The notes: generated by a model not told the origin, from the sequence alone. Counted from the stretch's first letter, positions 50,860 to 60,426 are shown. The stretch: 64,000 nucleotides of DNA from Acidobacteriota bacterium (GCA_013289835.1 JABCZG010000001.1:124001-188000); one strand, 5' to 3'. Numbers and translations: made by a program.

Positions 50860-52323
50860 ATGACTAAGGTCGGATTTGTCAGCCTGGGATGCCCGAAGAA
50901 CCTCGTGGATAGCGAGGTGATGATGGGTATTCTTGCGCGTGAAGGGTACGAGCTTACGCCGCGCGCGGACGAAGCCGAAGTGCTGGTGGTCAACACGTGC
51001 AGCTTCATCGAAGCGGCGCAAAAAGAATCGGTGGACGCCATCCTGGAAATGGCAGAGCACAAGAAATTTGGCGCGGCGAAGAAACTGATTGTCGCGGGCT
51101 GCCTGGTGGAACGCTTCCGCGCGCAAATTTTGGAACAGGTGCCGGAAGTGGACGCGGTGGTGGGCACGGGCGAAGTGGAACGCATCATGGAAGCGGTGGA
51201 AGGCGATTTGCGCGTGCTGCCCGCGCAGCCCCCTGCGTTTCTGTATCACGATCTGACGCCGCGCATCATCACCACGCCGAAGCATGCCGCGTACATCAAG
51301 ATTGCCGAAGGCTGCGATCACCCATGCACGTTCTGCATCATTCCTGAGCTTCGCGGGAAGTTTCGAAGCCGCCGGTTCGAATCGGTGGTCCGGGAAGCGG
51401 CGAATCTGGCGAAGTCCGGCGCGCGCGAAATTACGCTGATCGGGCAGGACACGACTTCCTATGGCGAGGATCTGGGCTTGCGTGATGGGCTTGCGCAGCT
51501 GCTCGAAAAACTTGCTCAGGTTAAAGAATTGCTGTGGGTGCGCTTTCTGTACGCGTATCCGAATCGCGTCACGCAGAAGTTGCTCGACACCATCGCGGCG
51601 CACCCGCGCCTTGCAAAGTACATGGACATGCCGCTGCAGCACGCCAGCCGCAATGTTCTGGCGCGCATGAAGCGCGGTTCGAACGGTGAGGCGTTTTTGA
51701 AATTGCTGGAGCGCATGCGCGTGACAATTCCCGGCGTTTCGCTGCGTACTTCGTTCATCGTCGGCTTTCCTGGCGAAACCGAAGCCGATTTCGAAGAGCT
51801 TTGCGAGTTTGTGAAGGCGGCGAAACTGGACTGGATGGGCGTGTTTGAATATTCCGATGTGGACAACGCGGAAAGCTACGCGCTCGATGAAAAAGTGGAT
51901 GCGGGAACGATTACGGACCGCCGCAAACGCTTAATGGCCATTCAGAAAAAAGTTTCGCGCGAGAATCTGCGCACGAAGTACCGCGCGGCTAAAAATTCCA
52001 CTTTCATCGCGCTGGTGGAAGGCCCATCGAAAGACAATCCGCTCGTCTGGGAAGCGCGCCTCGAAAGCATGGCTCCCGAGATCGACGGCAAGCTGTATCT
52101 CACGGACATTGAACTGCCGGATGGAGAAGTCGCTGAAGCCGGCGACGTTGCCCGCGTGGAAATCACCAAGTCCGATGCTTACGACCTCGTCGGGCGTGTG
52201 GTTGAAATTCTGCCTCGCCCGGCCGCGCAGCCTAACGCGTTCGAAGCGCCCGTCTCTTCGATTCCTCCCGCCGAAAAGCTCCATCGGATTGCCACCGGGG
52301 CACCCCTTCGCGTCCTCAGCTGA
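50860..52323 (+). CDS. rimO: Ribosomal protein S12 methylthiotransferase RimO
   Basis: 487 residues. Radical SAM enzyme that methylthiolates Asp88 of ribosomal protein S12. N-terminal MTTase cluster Cys11, Cys47, Cys81; radical-SAM C152-x3-C156-x2-C159 (GCDHPCTFCIIPELRG). A TRAM domain lies near the C terminus. The opening MTKVGFVSLGCPKNLVDSE is characteristic of RimO and separates it from MiaB. About 40 residues of low-conservation tail follow the TRAM. First gene of a long rightward housekeeping run. Confidence 0.95.
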   Translation: MTKVGFVSLGCPKNLVDSEVMMGILAREGYELTPRADEAEVLVVNTCSFIEAAQKESVDAILEMAEHKKFGAAKKLIVAGCLVERFRAQILEQVPEVDAVVGTGEVERIMEAVEGDLRVLPAQPPAFLYHDLTPRIITTPKHAAYIKIAEGCDHPCTFCIIPELRGKFRSRRFESVVREAANLAKSGAREITLIGQDTTSYGEDLGLRDGLAQLLEKLAQVKELLWVRFLYAYPNRVTQKLLDTIAAHPRLAKYMDMPLQHASRNVLARMKRGSNGEAFLKLLERMRVTIPGVSLRTSFIVGFPGETEADFEELCEFVKAAKLDWMGVFEYSDVDNAESYALDEKVDAGTITDRRKRLMAIQKKVSRENLRTKYRAAKNSTFIALVEGPSKDNPLVWEARLESMAPEIDGKLYLTDIELPDGEVAEAGDVARVEITKSDAYDLVGRVVEILPRPAAQPNAFEAPVSSIPPAEKLHRIATGAPLRVLS

Positions 52324-52359
52324 GCTATACTCTCTTTTCGAAGACGTCGATTACTTTAT

Positions 52360-52440
52360 CTCTGTGAACCCCGTGTCCTCGGTGGTTTCTGTGTAAAATC
52401 TTTTTACGCAGAGTGCGCGGAGAGCACAGAGTTCACGGAG
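52360..52440. repeat. Large imperfect palindrome of the CTCTGTG type
   Basis: An 81-base element with matching ends CTCTGTGAAC / GTTCACGGAG and an AT-rich centre AAAATCTTTTTAC. Each arm carries roughly 12-base periodic CTCTGTG/CACGGAG units like those at 41131 and 42291. It ends 17 bases before the yacG start, so it forms most of that gene's leader. Confidence 0.7.
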
Positions 52441-52457
52441 AAGAAGAGCAGCACTCC

Positions 52458-52676
52458 ATGAAACACAAATGTCCCATCTGTAAGGTTGAGACGGACTCGA
52501 CGGTTCACGCAGACTTCCCCTTTTGCAGCGAGCGCTGCCGCGAACGCGACCTGGGCAATTGGGCGACCGAGAAATACGTGGTTTCCGATCCCGTCTTCGA
52601 CGAAGAAGAACTTGCAGAAGGCAAGCGCAAGACCATTATTCTTGAGCTCGAAAACCCGAATGACAACGAACGCTGA
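52458..52676 (+). CDS. yacG: DNA gyrase inhibitor / zinc protein YacG
   Basis: 72 residues from ATG 52458. Zinc site Cys5-x2-Cys8 (CPICK) and Cys23-x3-Cys27 (CSERC). The LGNWATEKYVV motif is typical of YacG, which binds GyrB in E. coli. The pgpA start lies inside its 3' end (17-base overlap), so translation is coupled. Confidence 0.93.
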   Translation: MKHKCPICKVETDSTVHADFPFCSERCRERDLGNWATEKYVVSDPVFDEEELAEGKRKTIILELENPNDNER

Positions 52677-53346
52677 AGGCAACACCGCACCCACGACCCA
52701 GCGCAAGAAGCCGCGCCTCGCGCTGGCCATCGCTACGGCTTTCGGGGTCGGCTACATTCCGAAGGCGCCGGGAACATTCGGATCGCTGGTCGGTGTCGTG
52801 GTTGCGATTCTCACCCATCCGGTCAGCCTGTTGGTAATTGTCGGCGCCCTTTTTTTACCTGGTTTAGGCATCGACATGCCCATGTTCAATGGACATTCGG
52901 CGCCGGTGCTTCTCTTGGTTCCGTCGTTGATTGCGTTTCTCGTCCTCTGCTTCGTAGGTGTGTGGAGCAGTTCGCGCGCCGCAGAGTACGCCGGCATCAG
53001 AGATCCACAATATGTGGTGATTGACGAGGTCTCGGGCATGCATTTGACTCTTGTGCTCGCGCTGATGCCGGTGGGATTGCCGACATATCTCATTCCATCC
53101 GATGAAGCTTCCGTTTTCGCGCTGTATTCAGCCTTCAGCCTGCTCAACTGGAAATACCTGGTGCTCGGTTTTATACTTTTCCGGGTGTTCGACATCTGGA
53201 AGCCGTGGCCGATCCGAAATCTGGAAAAACTTCCGGGCGGATGGGGGATTATGGCCGACGACTGGATGGCGGGTATCTACGCTGCAATTCTGCTGCGTGT
53301 GGCGCTACACTTTGGATTACTCACGTTTCACATTGGCCTGGTATGA
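52660..53346 (+). CDS. pgpA: Phosphatidylglycerophosphatase A
   Basis: 228 residues from ATG 52660. Dephosphorylates phosphatidylglycerol phosphate. Signatures: GYIPKAPGTFGSL near residue 32, VIDEVSGM, and RVFDIWKPWPIRNLEKLPGGWGIMADDWMAG. Longer than E. coli PgpA by about 55 residues because of an inserted hydrophobic loop after the first helix (VIVGALFLPGLGIDMPMFNG). Overlaps yacG and the following propeller gene. Confidence 0.94.
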   Translation: MTTNAEGNTAPTTQRKKPRLALAIATAFGVGYIPKAPGTFGSLVGVVVAILTHPVSLLVIVGALFLPGLGIDMPMFNGHSAPVLLLVPSLIAFLVLCFVGVWSSSRAAEYAGIRDPQYVVIDEVSGMHLTLVLALMPVGLPTYLIPSDEASVFALYSAFSLLNWKYLVLGFILFRVFDIWKPWPIRNLEKLPGGWGIMADDWMAGIYAAILLRVALHFGLLTFHIGLV

Positions 53347-54392
53347 AATTTGGCTTCGGGTCCACGCAAGAAAAGAACGGCATTCCACACATTGAGAGAG
53401 TTGCGCCCACAGCGGCCATTCCCGGCGGCGAGATCGCTATTCACGGAAAAGGATTTGCGTCGCGCGCGCAGGCGCGTCCAGTGGTGCGCTTTGGTGAAGC
53501 AGAAGCCAGCCTGGCGCTCACCAGCGAGAATCGCCTGATCGCGCGCGTTCCGGAGGGCGCAAGCGGCGGCGTGGTGTGCGTCGCGACCAACGGGCACGAT
53601 AGCCCGCCGCATCCCGTGCACATTGGTTTGCAGATTGCGGACAATTTGCATCCGGTCGCGAATCCCGCGGTGGATAGCGAAGGCAACATTTACGTCACCT
53701 TCTCCGGCCCGCGTGGCCAGCGCGTGGCCGTTTCGCTTTACAAAATCACCGCGAACTATAGCGTGAAGCCGTTTATCACTTCGCTCGTGAATCCCAGCGG
53801 CCTCGCGCTCGATCGCGCGGGAAATCTTTTTGTCTCCTGCCGCAACGACGGCACCATCCATCGCATCACGCCCGAGGGCCGCGCCGAGCAGTGGATTGAA
53901 GGCATGGGCATCGCCACGGGGATCGCGTTCGACCAAAACGGCAATCTGTTTGTGGGCGACCGCAGCGGCACGATTTTCAAAATTAGTCCGAGCCGCGAGA
54001 TTTTTGTCTTTGCCACCATGGAACCTTCTGTCGCGGCGTATCACCTGGCGTTTCATCCGAGCGGCGACCTTTACGTGACCGGGCCGACGACTTCCAGCTT
54101 CGACCGCGTGCATCGCATTACGCAGGGCGGCGAAGTCAGTGTTTTTTTCCGCGGGCTGGGTCGCCCGCAAGGCGCTGCCTTCGATCAAGCCGGAAATCTT
54201 TACGTCGCTGGATCGTACGGCGGCCGCCGCGGCATCGTGCGCATCACGCCGCAAGCGCACGCCGAAGTTGTTCTCAGCGGCTCCGGCCTTGTGGGGATGG
54301 CGCTGCAGCCTTCCGGCCGCGCCATATTGGCCACGACGGGAGCACTCTTCACGCTCGATTGGGATGTGCGCGGCCTGCCTCTCACTGGATAA
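53343..54392 (+). CDS. IPT/TIG plus NHL beta-propeller protein
   Basis: 349 residues, ATGA overlap with pgpA. The N-terminal 80 residues are an IPT/TIG immunoglobulin-like domain (RVAPTAAIPGGEIAIHGKGF). The rest is an NHL/SMP-30-like six-bladed propeller with repeats such as NPSGLALDRAGNLFVSCRNDGTIHRI and ATGIAFDQNGNLFVGDRSGTIFKI. No signal peptide or membrane segment is seen. Its role in an operon for lipid and nucleotide housekeeping is unknown. Confidence 0.82.
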   Translation: MKFGFGSTQEKNGIPHIERVAPTAAIPGGEIAIHGKGFASRAQARPVVRFGEAEASLALTSENRLIARVPEGASGGVVCVATNGHDSPPHPVHIGLQIADNLHPVANPAVDSEGNIYVTFSGPRGQRVAVSLYKITANYSVKPFITSLVNPSGLALDRAGNLFVSCRNDGTIHRITPEGRAEQWIEGMGIATGIAFDQNGNLFVGDRSGTIFKISPSREIFVFATMEPSVAAYHLAFHPSGDLYVTGPTTSSFDRVHRITQGGEVSVFFRGLGRPQGAAFDQAGNLYVAGSYGGRRGIVRITPQAHAEVVLSGSGLVGMALQPSGRAILATTGALFTLDWDVRGLPLTG

Positions 54393-54400
54393 TTGACAGA

Positions 54401-55675
54401 ATGAAAGCGGAAATCATAGCGGTGGGTTCGGAAATGCTTACTCCGGACCGCATAGACACCAACTCGCTCTTTCTAACCGAAGAGCTGAACAAGCTTGGCA
54501 TTGAAGTGGTGCGGAAGTCGATCGTTGGGGACAATCGCGATTATTTGAGCGCTGCGTTCCACGAAGCGCTGGAGCGCGTCGAGCTGATCATCGCGTCCGG
54601 GGGGCTCGGCCCCACGGAAGACGACTTGACCCGCGAAACAGTTGCGGATCTTCTCGGCCGCAAGCTGGTGCTCAACAATGCCATTCTGCAATACATCGAG
54701 GGCCGCTTCCGGCAGCTCGGCCGCGAAATGCCCGCCGTCAACGTGCGTCAAGCGATGGTTCCGGAAGGCGCGGAGGTTCTGGAGAATCCACGTGGCTCCG
54801 CGCCCGGATTGTGGCTCGAAGCGCGCGGCCGCAGGATCGCGCTTCTGCCCGGCCCACCGCGGGAATTGAAGCCCATGTTCCACGAACAAGTTTTGCCGCG
54901 GCTGGAGCGGCTCGGATCCGGCATTCGAATGTTTCACCGCGAGCTGCGCGTGGCAGGCATGGGCGAATCCGCCGTGGAGCAGCGCATCAAGCCGATTTAC
55001 ACGCGGTACGCCGACGTGAACACGACAATTCTCGCGGCTCCGGGCGAAATTCAAATTCATCTGCGCCTTTGGACCGGCGATGCCGCGCACGCGCAGAAGA
55101 CGCTCGACGACATCACACAAAGTTTTCAACTGGCGCTCGCCGACCGCATTTTTTCGCAGGATGGTTCCTCGATGGAAGAAGTTGTCGCGCACATTCTCTC
55201 CATGAACAATGCCACGATCTCCGCTGCGGAAAGCTGCACTGGCGGACTACTGGCGCAGCGGCTCACGACCATCGCGGGCAGCTCCTCCTATTTTCTGGGA
55301 GGCGTGGTCTGCTATAGCAACGAGTTGAAGACCGCGTGGGCCGACGTGCCGCCCGAACTGATCCTGTCCAAAGGCGCGGTCAGCAGCGAAGTCGCGATCG
55401 CGCTGGCCCATGGCATTCGCCGAAGCACGGGCAGCACGCTCGGCGTAGGCATCACCGGGATTGCGGGCCCCGGCGGCGGAAGCGAAGAAAAACCCGTCGG
55501 CACCGTGCACGTTGCGATTTCACATGCCGCAGGCGTCAAAGAACGCGGCACGCGCTTTCCTGGCGACCGCGAAACCATTCGCTGGCACGCTTCGCAACTG
55601 GCGCTCGACATGGTGCGCATCCATTTTCTTTACAATGGCGGCGAGCCTCCGGCGCGCACTTCAGCAAGGTCCTGA
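54401..55675 (+). CDS. cinA: CinA-family nicotinamide mononucleotide deamidase
   Basis: 424 residues from ATG 54401, eight bases after the propeller gene. N-terminal MoaB/Mog-like domain (EIIAVGSEMLTPDRIDTNSLFL, SGGLGPTEDDLTRE; COG1058, ADP-ribose pyrophosphatase in some members) and C-terminal PncC domain (ISAAESCTGGLLAQRLT, VGITGIAGPGGGSEEKPVGTV). It hydrolyses NMN to nicotinate mononucleotide in NAD recycling. The two-domain form is the common bacterial one. Confidence 0.94.
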   Translation: MKAEIIAVGSEMLTPDRIDTNSLFLTEELNKLGIEVVRKSIVGDNRDYLSAAFHEALERVELIIASGGLGPTEDDLTRETVADLLGRKLVLNNAILQYIEGRFRQLGREMPAVNVRQAMVPEGAEVLENPRGSAPGLWLEARGRRIALLPGPPRELKPMFHEQVLPRLERLGSGIRMFHRELRVAGMGESAVEQRIKPIYTRYADVNTTILAAPGEIQIHLRLWTGDAAHAQKTLDDITQSFQLALADRIFSQDGSSMEEVVAHILSMNNATISAAESCTGGLLAQRLTTIAGSSSYFLGGVVCYSNELKTAWADVPPELILSKGAVSSEVAIALAHGIRRSTGSTLGVGITGIAGPGGGSEEKPVGTVHVAISHAAGVKERGTRFPGDRETIRWHASQLALDMVRIHFLYNGGEPPARTSARS

Positions 55676-55678
55676 AGC

Positions 55679-56242
55679 GTGCGCCTTTTCGTTGCGCTGG
55701 AAATTCCCACTGCGGTGCGTGAATCTCTCGCGACTTTAATCAATTCCCTTCGCGCGGTTTCGTCACAGCTCCGCTGGGTGCGGCCCGAAAATCTGCACGT
55801 AACACTCAAATTTATTGGCAAGTGGCCGCCTGAGAAACTCGATGGCCTCCGCAACGCATTCGCCGCCATTCGTCTGGACGCACCGGTCGCACTTGATTTT
55901 CGCGGTCTTGGGTTCTTTCCCAACGAAAAACGCCCTCGCGTTTTTTGGGCCGGCATCCAGGCTTCGCCAAATTTGATAACGCTCGCGACCGAGATTGACC
56001 GCGCCACGGAAGAACTCGGCATCCCGCGTGAGCAGCGCCCGTTCTCGCCGCACTTGACGCTTGCGCGCTTCGAACCGCCCAGCCTGCCGGAGAAACTTCG
56101 CGCCGCGATCCAAGAGAATGCCGGGAGAGGATTCGGCTCGCTTCACACCAACCAATTTCACCTCATCGAAAGCAAGCTAAAACCGTCCGGCGCGGAGTAC
56201 ACTACGCTGCAAACATTTCCGTTCGCGGCAGTGGAGGCGTAG
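55679..56242 (+). CDS. thpR: RNA 2',3'-cyclic phosphodiesterase
   Basis: 187 residues, GTG start, three bases after cinA. 2H phosphoesterase with both catalytic motifs: His40-V-Thr42 and His125-L-Thr127 (HVTLKFIG, HLTLARF). Opens 2',3'-cyclic phosphate ends on RNA; LigT in E. coli. The cinA-thpR pair is often conserved. Confidence 0.93.
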   Translation: MRLFVALEIPTAVRESLATLINSLRAVSSQLRWVRPENLHVTLKFIGKWPPEKLDGLRNAFAAIRLDAPVALDFRGLGFFPNEKRPRVFWAGIQASPNLITLATEIDRATEELGIPREQRPFSPHLTLARFEPPSLPEKLRAAIQENAGRGFGSLHTNQFHLIESKLKPSGAEYTTLQTFPFAAVEA

Positions 56243-56248
56243 CAACGC

Positions 56249-56887
56249 ATGTTCGGCATTCCGATCACGCTCTTGTGCATCCCCATCGCCGCTTACATTC
56301 TCGGTTCCATTCCCTTCGGCTTGCTTCTGACGAAGCTGTTTGGCGGCGCCGACGTGCGCAAAGAAGGCAGTGGCAACATCGGTGCTACGAATGTCGCGCG
56401 CGTCGCCGGGACGCTGCCGGGAATCCTAACGCTCGTTCTCGACGCCGCCAAAGGCGCCGCCGCCGTGCTTCTTGCCGAGCGTCTTTCGAATGGCAGCGCT
56501 ACGTGGATGATGATCGCCGGTTTTGCTGCGCTCGTCGGCCACTGCTTTCCGATCTGGCTGAATTTCAAGGGCGGCAAAGGCGTGGCCGCCGCCGCGGGAC
56601 TATTTCTCGTTCTCTGCCCGCTCGCATTTCTCGGCGCCATCCTGCTGTTTATCCTGGTGGTGGCGTTCTGGCGTTACGTTTCGCTTGGCTCCATCGCCGC
56701 GGCGGCCGCCATGCCGCTGCTGATTTATTTTCTATGGGCGCCCCACCACGCGCCGCCTCCAGTGATCATGTTTGGCTCCCTGGCTGTGGTCATGCTGGTG
56801 GTTTACAAACACGATGCGAATATTCAGCGCCTGGTCGAGGGCGCAGAGCCGAAATTTTCATTCAGCAAAAAGAAGGGCAAGGAATGA
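56249..56887 (+). CDS. plsY: Glycerol-3-phosphate acyltransferase PlsY
   Basis: 212 residues, about six helices. Transfers an acyl group from acyl-phosphate to G3P, the first step of phospholipid synthesis. Diagnostic motifs: YILGSIPFGLLLTKLF, EGSGNIGATNVARVAG, and GHCFPIWLNFKGGKGVAAAAG. Overlaps gpsA by four bases (ATGA), joining G3P synthesis and use. Confidence 0.97.
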   Translation: MFGIPITLLCIPIAAYILGSIPFGLLLTKLFGGADVRKEGSGNIGATNVARVAGTLPGILTLVLDAAKGAAAVLLAERLSNGSATWMMIAGFAALVGHCFPIWLNFKGGKGVAAAAGLFLVLCPLAFLGAILLFILVVAFWRYVSLGSIAAAAAMPLLIYFLWAPHHAPPPVIMFGSLAVVMLVVYKHDANIQRLVEGAEPKFSFSKKKGKE

Positions 56888-57900
56888 CGAAGATCGCCAT
56901 TCTCGGCGCCGGAAGCTGGGGCACTGCGCTTGCGGTTATTCTCTCGCGCGCGCGGAAGCCGCATGAGATTTCGCTCTGGGTGCACAGCCCGTCGCTAGCC
57001 GAATCGCTTCGAACGCAGCGCGAGAATAAAACGTATCTTCCAGGCGTCGCTCTCTCCACGGCGATCCAAGTGACACACAATCTGTCTGAAGCTCTCAGCG
57101 GAGCCCATGTGATCGTGGGTGCAGTGCCTTCCGTCCACGCACGCAGCATTTATTCGCAGGCGCTTCCGCACGTCTCGTGGGAAACCATCGTGGTCAGCGC
57201 TACCAAGGGCCTGGAGCCCGCGACGCATCTGCGCATGAGCAAGGTCATCGTACAGTGCATGGCGCAGGCAGCGTCGACATCTTTCTCCAAGCGCATCGCC
57301 GTCCTGTCCGGACCCTCATTTGCGATGGAGGCCGCGCGCGGCGAGCCGACCGCCGTGGTCCTCGCGGCCGAGGATGGGGCCGTCGCTGCCCAGCTTCAGG
57401 AAGAATTCGCCGCGCCGTCCTTCCGTCTCTACACCAACGACGACGTACTGGGCGTGGAATTGGCCGGAGCCATGAAAAATGTGATGGCCATTGCTGCTGG
57501 AGCCTGCCAAGGTCTAGGCTTGGGTTCAAATCCTCTTGCAGCGCTGATCACCCGCGGCCTCGCCGAAATGAGCCGCCTGGCTGTGGCGCTTGGTGCGCGC
57601 GCCGAAACGCTTGGCGGCCTGGCCGGCCTCGGCGATCTGGTCCTAACGTGCACGGGTTCGCTCAGCCGCAACCGCTTCGTGGGCATCGAGCTTGGCAAAG
57701 GCTGCCGCCTGCCGGATATCCTCGCCAACATGCGCATGGTCGCCGAGGGCGTGGAAACCGCCGCTCCCTTGCTGGCACTGGCCCGCGAGCACGAAATCGA
57801 AATGCCTATAACTGAACAGGTGGACGCCATCCTCCACCGCGGCAAGTCCCCCAAAGACGCCATTCGGGACATCATGGACCGGCCGCTAAAGCGCGAGTAA
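56884..57900 (+). CDS. gpsA: Glycerol-3-phosphate dehydrogenase (NAD(P)+)
   Basis: 338 residues from ATG 56884. Reduces DHAP to sn-glycerol-3-phosphate for PlsY. Rossmann motif ILGAGSWGTALAVIL at the N terminus, catalytic-lysine regions SATKGLEP and GAMKNVMAIAAGACQGLGLGSN, and LAGLGDLVLTCTGSLSRNRFVG. The frame is open far upstream through plsY, but that part is an out-of-frame reading of plsY. Confidence 0.97.
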   Translation: MTKIAILGAGSWGTALAVILSRARKPHEISLWVHSPSLAESLRTQRENKTYLPGVALSTAIQVTHNLSEALSGAHVIVGAVPSVHARSIYSQALPHVSWETIVVSATKGLEPATHLRMSKVIVQCMAQAASTSFSKRIAVLSGPSFAMEAARGEPTAVVLAAEDGAVAAQLQEEFAAPSFRLYTNDDVLGVELAGAMKNVMAIAAGACQGLGLGSNPLAALITRGLAEMSRLAVALGARAETLGGLAGLGDLVLTCTGSLSRNRFVGIELGKGCRLPDILANMRMVAEGVETAAPLLALAREHEIEMPITEQVDAILHRGKSPKDAIRDIMDRPLKRE

Positions 57901-58018
57901 ACCCCTTCCGGCAAAGCAACGCTGGGGCGTAGTACTAAAGTCCCAGTAGCACATGCGAGACGCCGCTCTCTGGCGGACCGCCCAAGCCCCTCGCGTTCCC
58001 CTAAAATAGAGAGTCGGG

Positions 58019-59806
58019 ATGCCTCCCCATGCCCAATCTCGCTGGGACCGCGTGCGCGCTGGAAATGTGCGCATCCTCTGGCTTGTCTTGGGGGCGCTTT
58101 TGCTGGTCAGCGCACTTCCCATCGGGCTCTACCACCGCCAGGTTTTGCAGCTTAGCCAGGACAAGCTGGTGGATACGGAACGCGTTCAGCAGACCGACCT
58201 TACGCGCTCGCTGGCGCAGGAAATTCAGCAGTTTGAAACCAACCTGACGCAGCAGCTTCTCAGCGAACGTCAGATTCTCGATTTGACCGGTCTCAGTGAC
58301 AATGTCGAAGACCCCGTCTCCGAGCCCAAAGTAACCCGCCTGCTCGAGAACTTCGTGGACAGCAATCGCAACACGTTCATTTACCTGACTGCGGTGGGCA
58401 AGTCCGGCAAGGGCACCAGCGCTTCGCAGGGAAATTTCCGCGCGGAGCAGGATCCCTTTGTCGCCAAAGCGCTGCAGCGCGCCTTCGTCACCTGCCTGCA
58501 GTCGCAGCAGCTGCAGGTGCGCAGCGATCCTCTGGCATTGGCTCCGGACAACCGGCCGGCCTTCGTCATTGCGGTGCCGTTGAAGGACGTGAACGAAAAC
58601 TTCACGGGCATGCTCGCGGCCGTGGTTTCCCTCGATTCCATTTTGCATCGCTTGCAGGACGCCAGCGTGCGTGGACGCTCGGTTTTTCTGGTGGACCACA
58701 GTGGCCACATCGTGGCGCATCCGTCTACGAAGGACTTCGTCCCTGGCGCGGACGCCAGCAGCAATCCGCTCGTCACGCAGATAAAAGCTCTGCCGCAGGA
58801 TCTTCGCAGCACAGAGACGGTGCGCTTTTCCGAGCCGGGCAAGAAACATCCGGTCGAGATGATCGGCACGTATAGCACGTTTCCCGAAGTGAATTGGGCG
58901 GTCATCGCGCAGCGCAGCCTTGCGGAAGCGCAAACCGACACGGGCGTGACCGAGCTCAACCGCCAGGCGCTGGCCTTCGTCACCGTGGTTATTCTTTCCG
59001 CGATTCTCGTCGGATACTTTTTCGCCGTGGGCATCAGCGGACCGATTCGCGGACTGGCTGCTTCCACACGCGCCATCAGCCGCGGCGAATTCCATCAACG
59101 CTCGGCGGTGCGCGGTGCATCGGAAATCAGCGAGCTTGCCGAGAATTTCAATAAGATGGCCGGCGACATCGAGGAGTACATCGAGCGCCTGAAGGAAGCC
59201 GCGGAGGAAAACCGCGAACTGTTTCTCGGCTCCATCCGCATGCTCGCCGCGGCCATCGACGAAAAGGATCCGTATACGCGCGGTCACTCCGGCCGCGTGG
59301 CGAAATATTCGGCGCTGATCGGCCAGGAACTGGGCCTCAGCACGGAAGAGATGGACAAGCTGCGCATTGCCGCTTTGCTCCACGACGTCGGAAAAATCGG
59401 CGTCGAAGACCGCGTGCTGAAAAAGCCCGGCTCGTTGACGCCCGAGGAATTCGGATTGATGAAGCAGCACACCGTGAAAGGCGCGAACATCATGCGCCCG
59501 GTTTCGCAGCTTAAGGAAATGCTCCCCGGCATCGAGCTGCACCACGAGCACATGGACGGCCGCGGCTATCCCTACGGTTTGCAAGGGCCGCAGATTCCCT
59601 TGATGGCGCGCATCATCGGCGTGGCCGACACGCTCGATGCCATGACCACCAACCGTCCCTATCAAACGGCGATGGAGCTGGATTACGCCATGGACCGCAT
59701 CCGCGCCCTAACTGGTTCAAAGTTCGACGCCGTCGTTGTGACCGCCCTGGAATCCGCCGTCACCGCCGGCAAGCTCCGCCTCAGCGCCGTCGAAGTCCAC
59801 GTCTGA
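58019..59806 (+). CDS. Cache-HAMP-HD-GYP c-di-GMP phosphodiesterase
   Basis: 595 residues. Membrane helix 18-37, a periplasmic dCache-like sensor domain (about 45-300), second helix about 317-338, HAMP to about 390, then an HD-GYP domain. The HD pair is His455-Asp456 (LLHDVGKIGVED) and the GYP motif is HHEHMDGRGYP (508-518), both complete. It should hydrolyse cyclic di-GMP in response to a periplasmic small molecule. Transcribed alone; the ligand is unknown. Confidence 0.94.
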   Translation: MPPHAQSRWDRVRAGNVRILWLVLGALLLVSALPIGLYHRQVLQLSQDKLVDTERVQQTDLTRSLAQEIQQFETNLTQQLLSERQILDLTGLSDNVEDPVSEPKVTRLLENFVDSNRNTFIYLTAVGKSGKGTSASQGNFRAEQDPFVAKALQRAFVTCLQSQQLQVRSDPLALAPDNRPAFVIAVPLKDVNENFTGMLAAVVSLDSILHRLQDASVRGRSVFLVDHSGHIVAHPSTKDFVPGADASSNPLVTQIKALPQDLRSTETVRFSEPGKKHPVEMIGTYSTFPEVNWAVIAQRSLAEAQTDTGVTELNRQALAFVTVVILSAILVGYFFAVGISGPIRGLAASTRAISRGEFHQRSAVRGASEISELAENFNKMAGDIEEYIERLKEAAEENRELFLGSIRMLAAAIDEKDPYTRGHSGRVAKYSALIGQELGLSTEEMDKLRIAALLHDVGKIGVEDRVLKKPGSLTPEEFGLMKQHTVKGANIMRPVSQLKEMLPGIELHHEHMDGRGYPYGLQGPQIPLMARIIGVADTLDAMTTNRPYQTAMELDYAMDRIRALTGSKFDAVVVTALESAVTAGKLRLSAVEVHV

Positions 59807-59893
59807 CAATCTGCTCTTTTAATTTCCTTCGGTGTCGCTGCCTGGATGGGAACTCCCTGTATCATTTTGGTGTCCATCAGAGGAGGGGTACAC

Positions 59894-60319
59894 ATGCAGT
59901 TTCGCTTCGGCTGGGTGTTTGCCCTGACATGTCTTCTGTTAATGACGAATGAGCATGAATCAGCTCCAAACTGCTGTGAGTCAGAGAGTGAAAGGTTATC
60001 TTCACACCAGGTGAAATCCCTCCTCCAGAAGACCGAACCCATCTATCCTCCTGGTACAGTCGACAACCTTCATCTAATAGGAACGGTCGTGATAGTTGTG
60101 GCCGTTGATGCCAACGGAGAGGTAAATTGTGTGCGGATCATCTCTGGTCACCCAATAATCACCGGCGGAACCATCGATTCCGTAAGGCGGTGGAAGTTTC
60201 GGCCCTATGTTACGCGAGGCGTGAGAAAAGGCTTCTGCGGAAGGATTGCCATAAGCTATCAAGCTCGTGAGCACGGCGTAAGATATAGAGTGATTGAGGC
60301 TCCCCAAGTTCAACCTTAG
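59894..60319 (+). CDS. TonB C-terminal domain protein (exported)
   Basis: 141 residues from ATG 59894, supported by GAGGAGGGG upstream. Signal-like N terminus (FGWVFALTCLLLM), then a TonB_C domain with LIGTVVIVVAVDANGEVNCVRIISG and IDSVRRWKFRPY. Four cysteines sit in the mature part. It lacks the Pro-rich spacer of true TonB, so it is probably a small periplasmic protein of the acidobacterial TonB_C kind. GC content looks lower than that of its neighbours. Confidence 0.8.
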   Translation: MQFRFGWVFALTCLLLMTNEHESAPNCCESESERLSSHQVKSLLQKTEPIYPPGTVDNLHLIGTVVIVVAVDANGEVNCVRIISGHPIITGGTIDSVRRWKFRPYVTRGVRKGFCGRIAISYQAREHGVRYRVIEAPQVQP

Positions 60320-60426
60320 CTTTAGAAGGTCACTAAGATTGGCTTTTCAGAGTTGATTCGGTGCGGTTCGCGTTGAGTGCATCTGCTACAATTTTGGGTT
60401 GCGCATGGTTTGAAGAGCGCGACCGT

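Noticed and set aside
56275..56883. Long N-terminal extension of gpsA through plsY
   Set aside because: It reads plsY out of frame as an Arg-rich sequence; the Rossmann motif starts right after ATG 56884.
57929..57990. GTAG motifs after gpsA as further REP elements
   Set aside because: Two GTAG tetramers are present, but no clear palindrome follows either.
58001..59665. 554-codon open frame antisense to the HD-GYP gene
   Set aside because: The plus-strand protein has intact HAMP and HD-GYP motifs; the antisense product has no family features.
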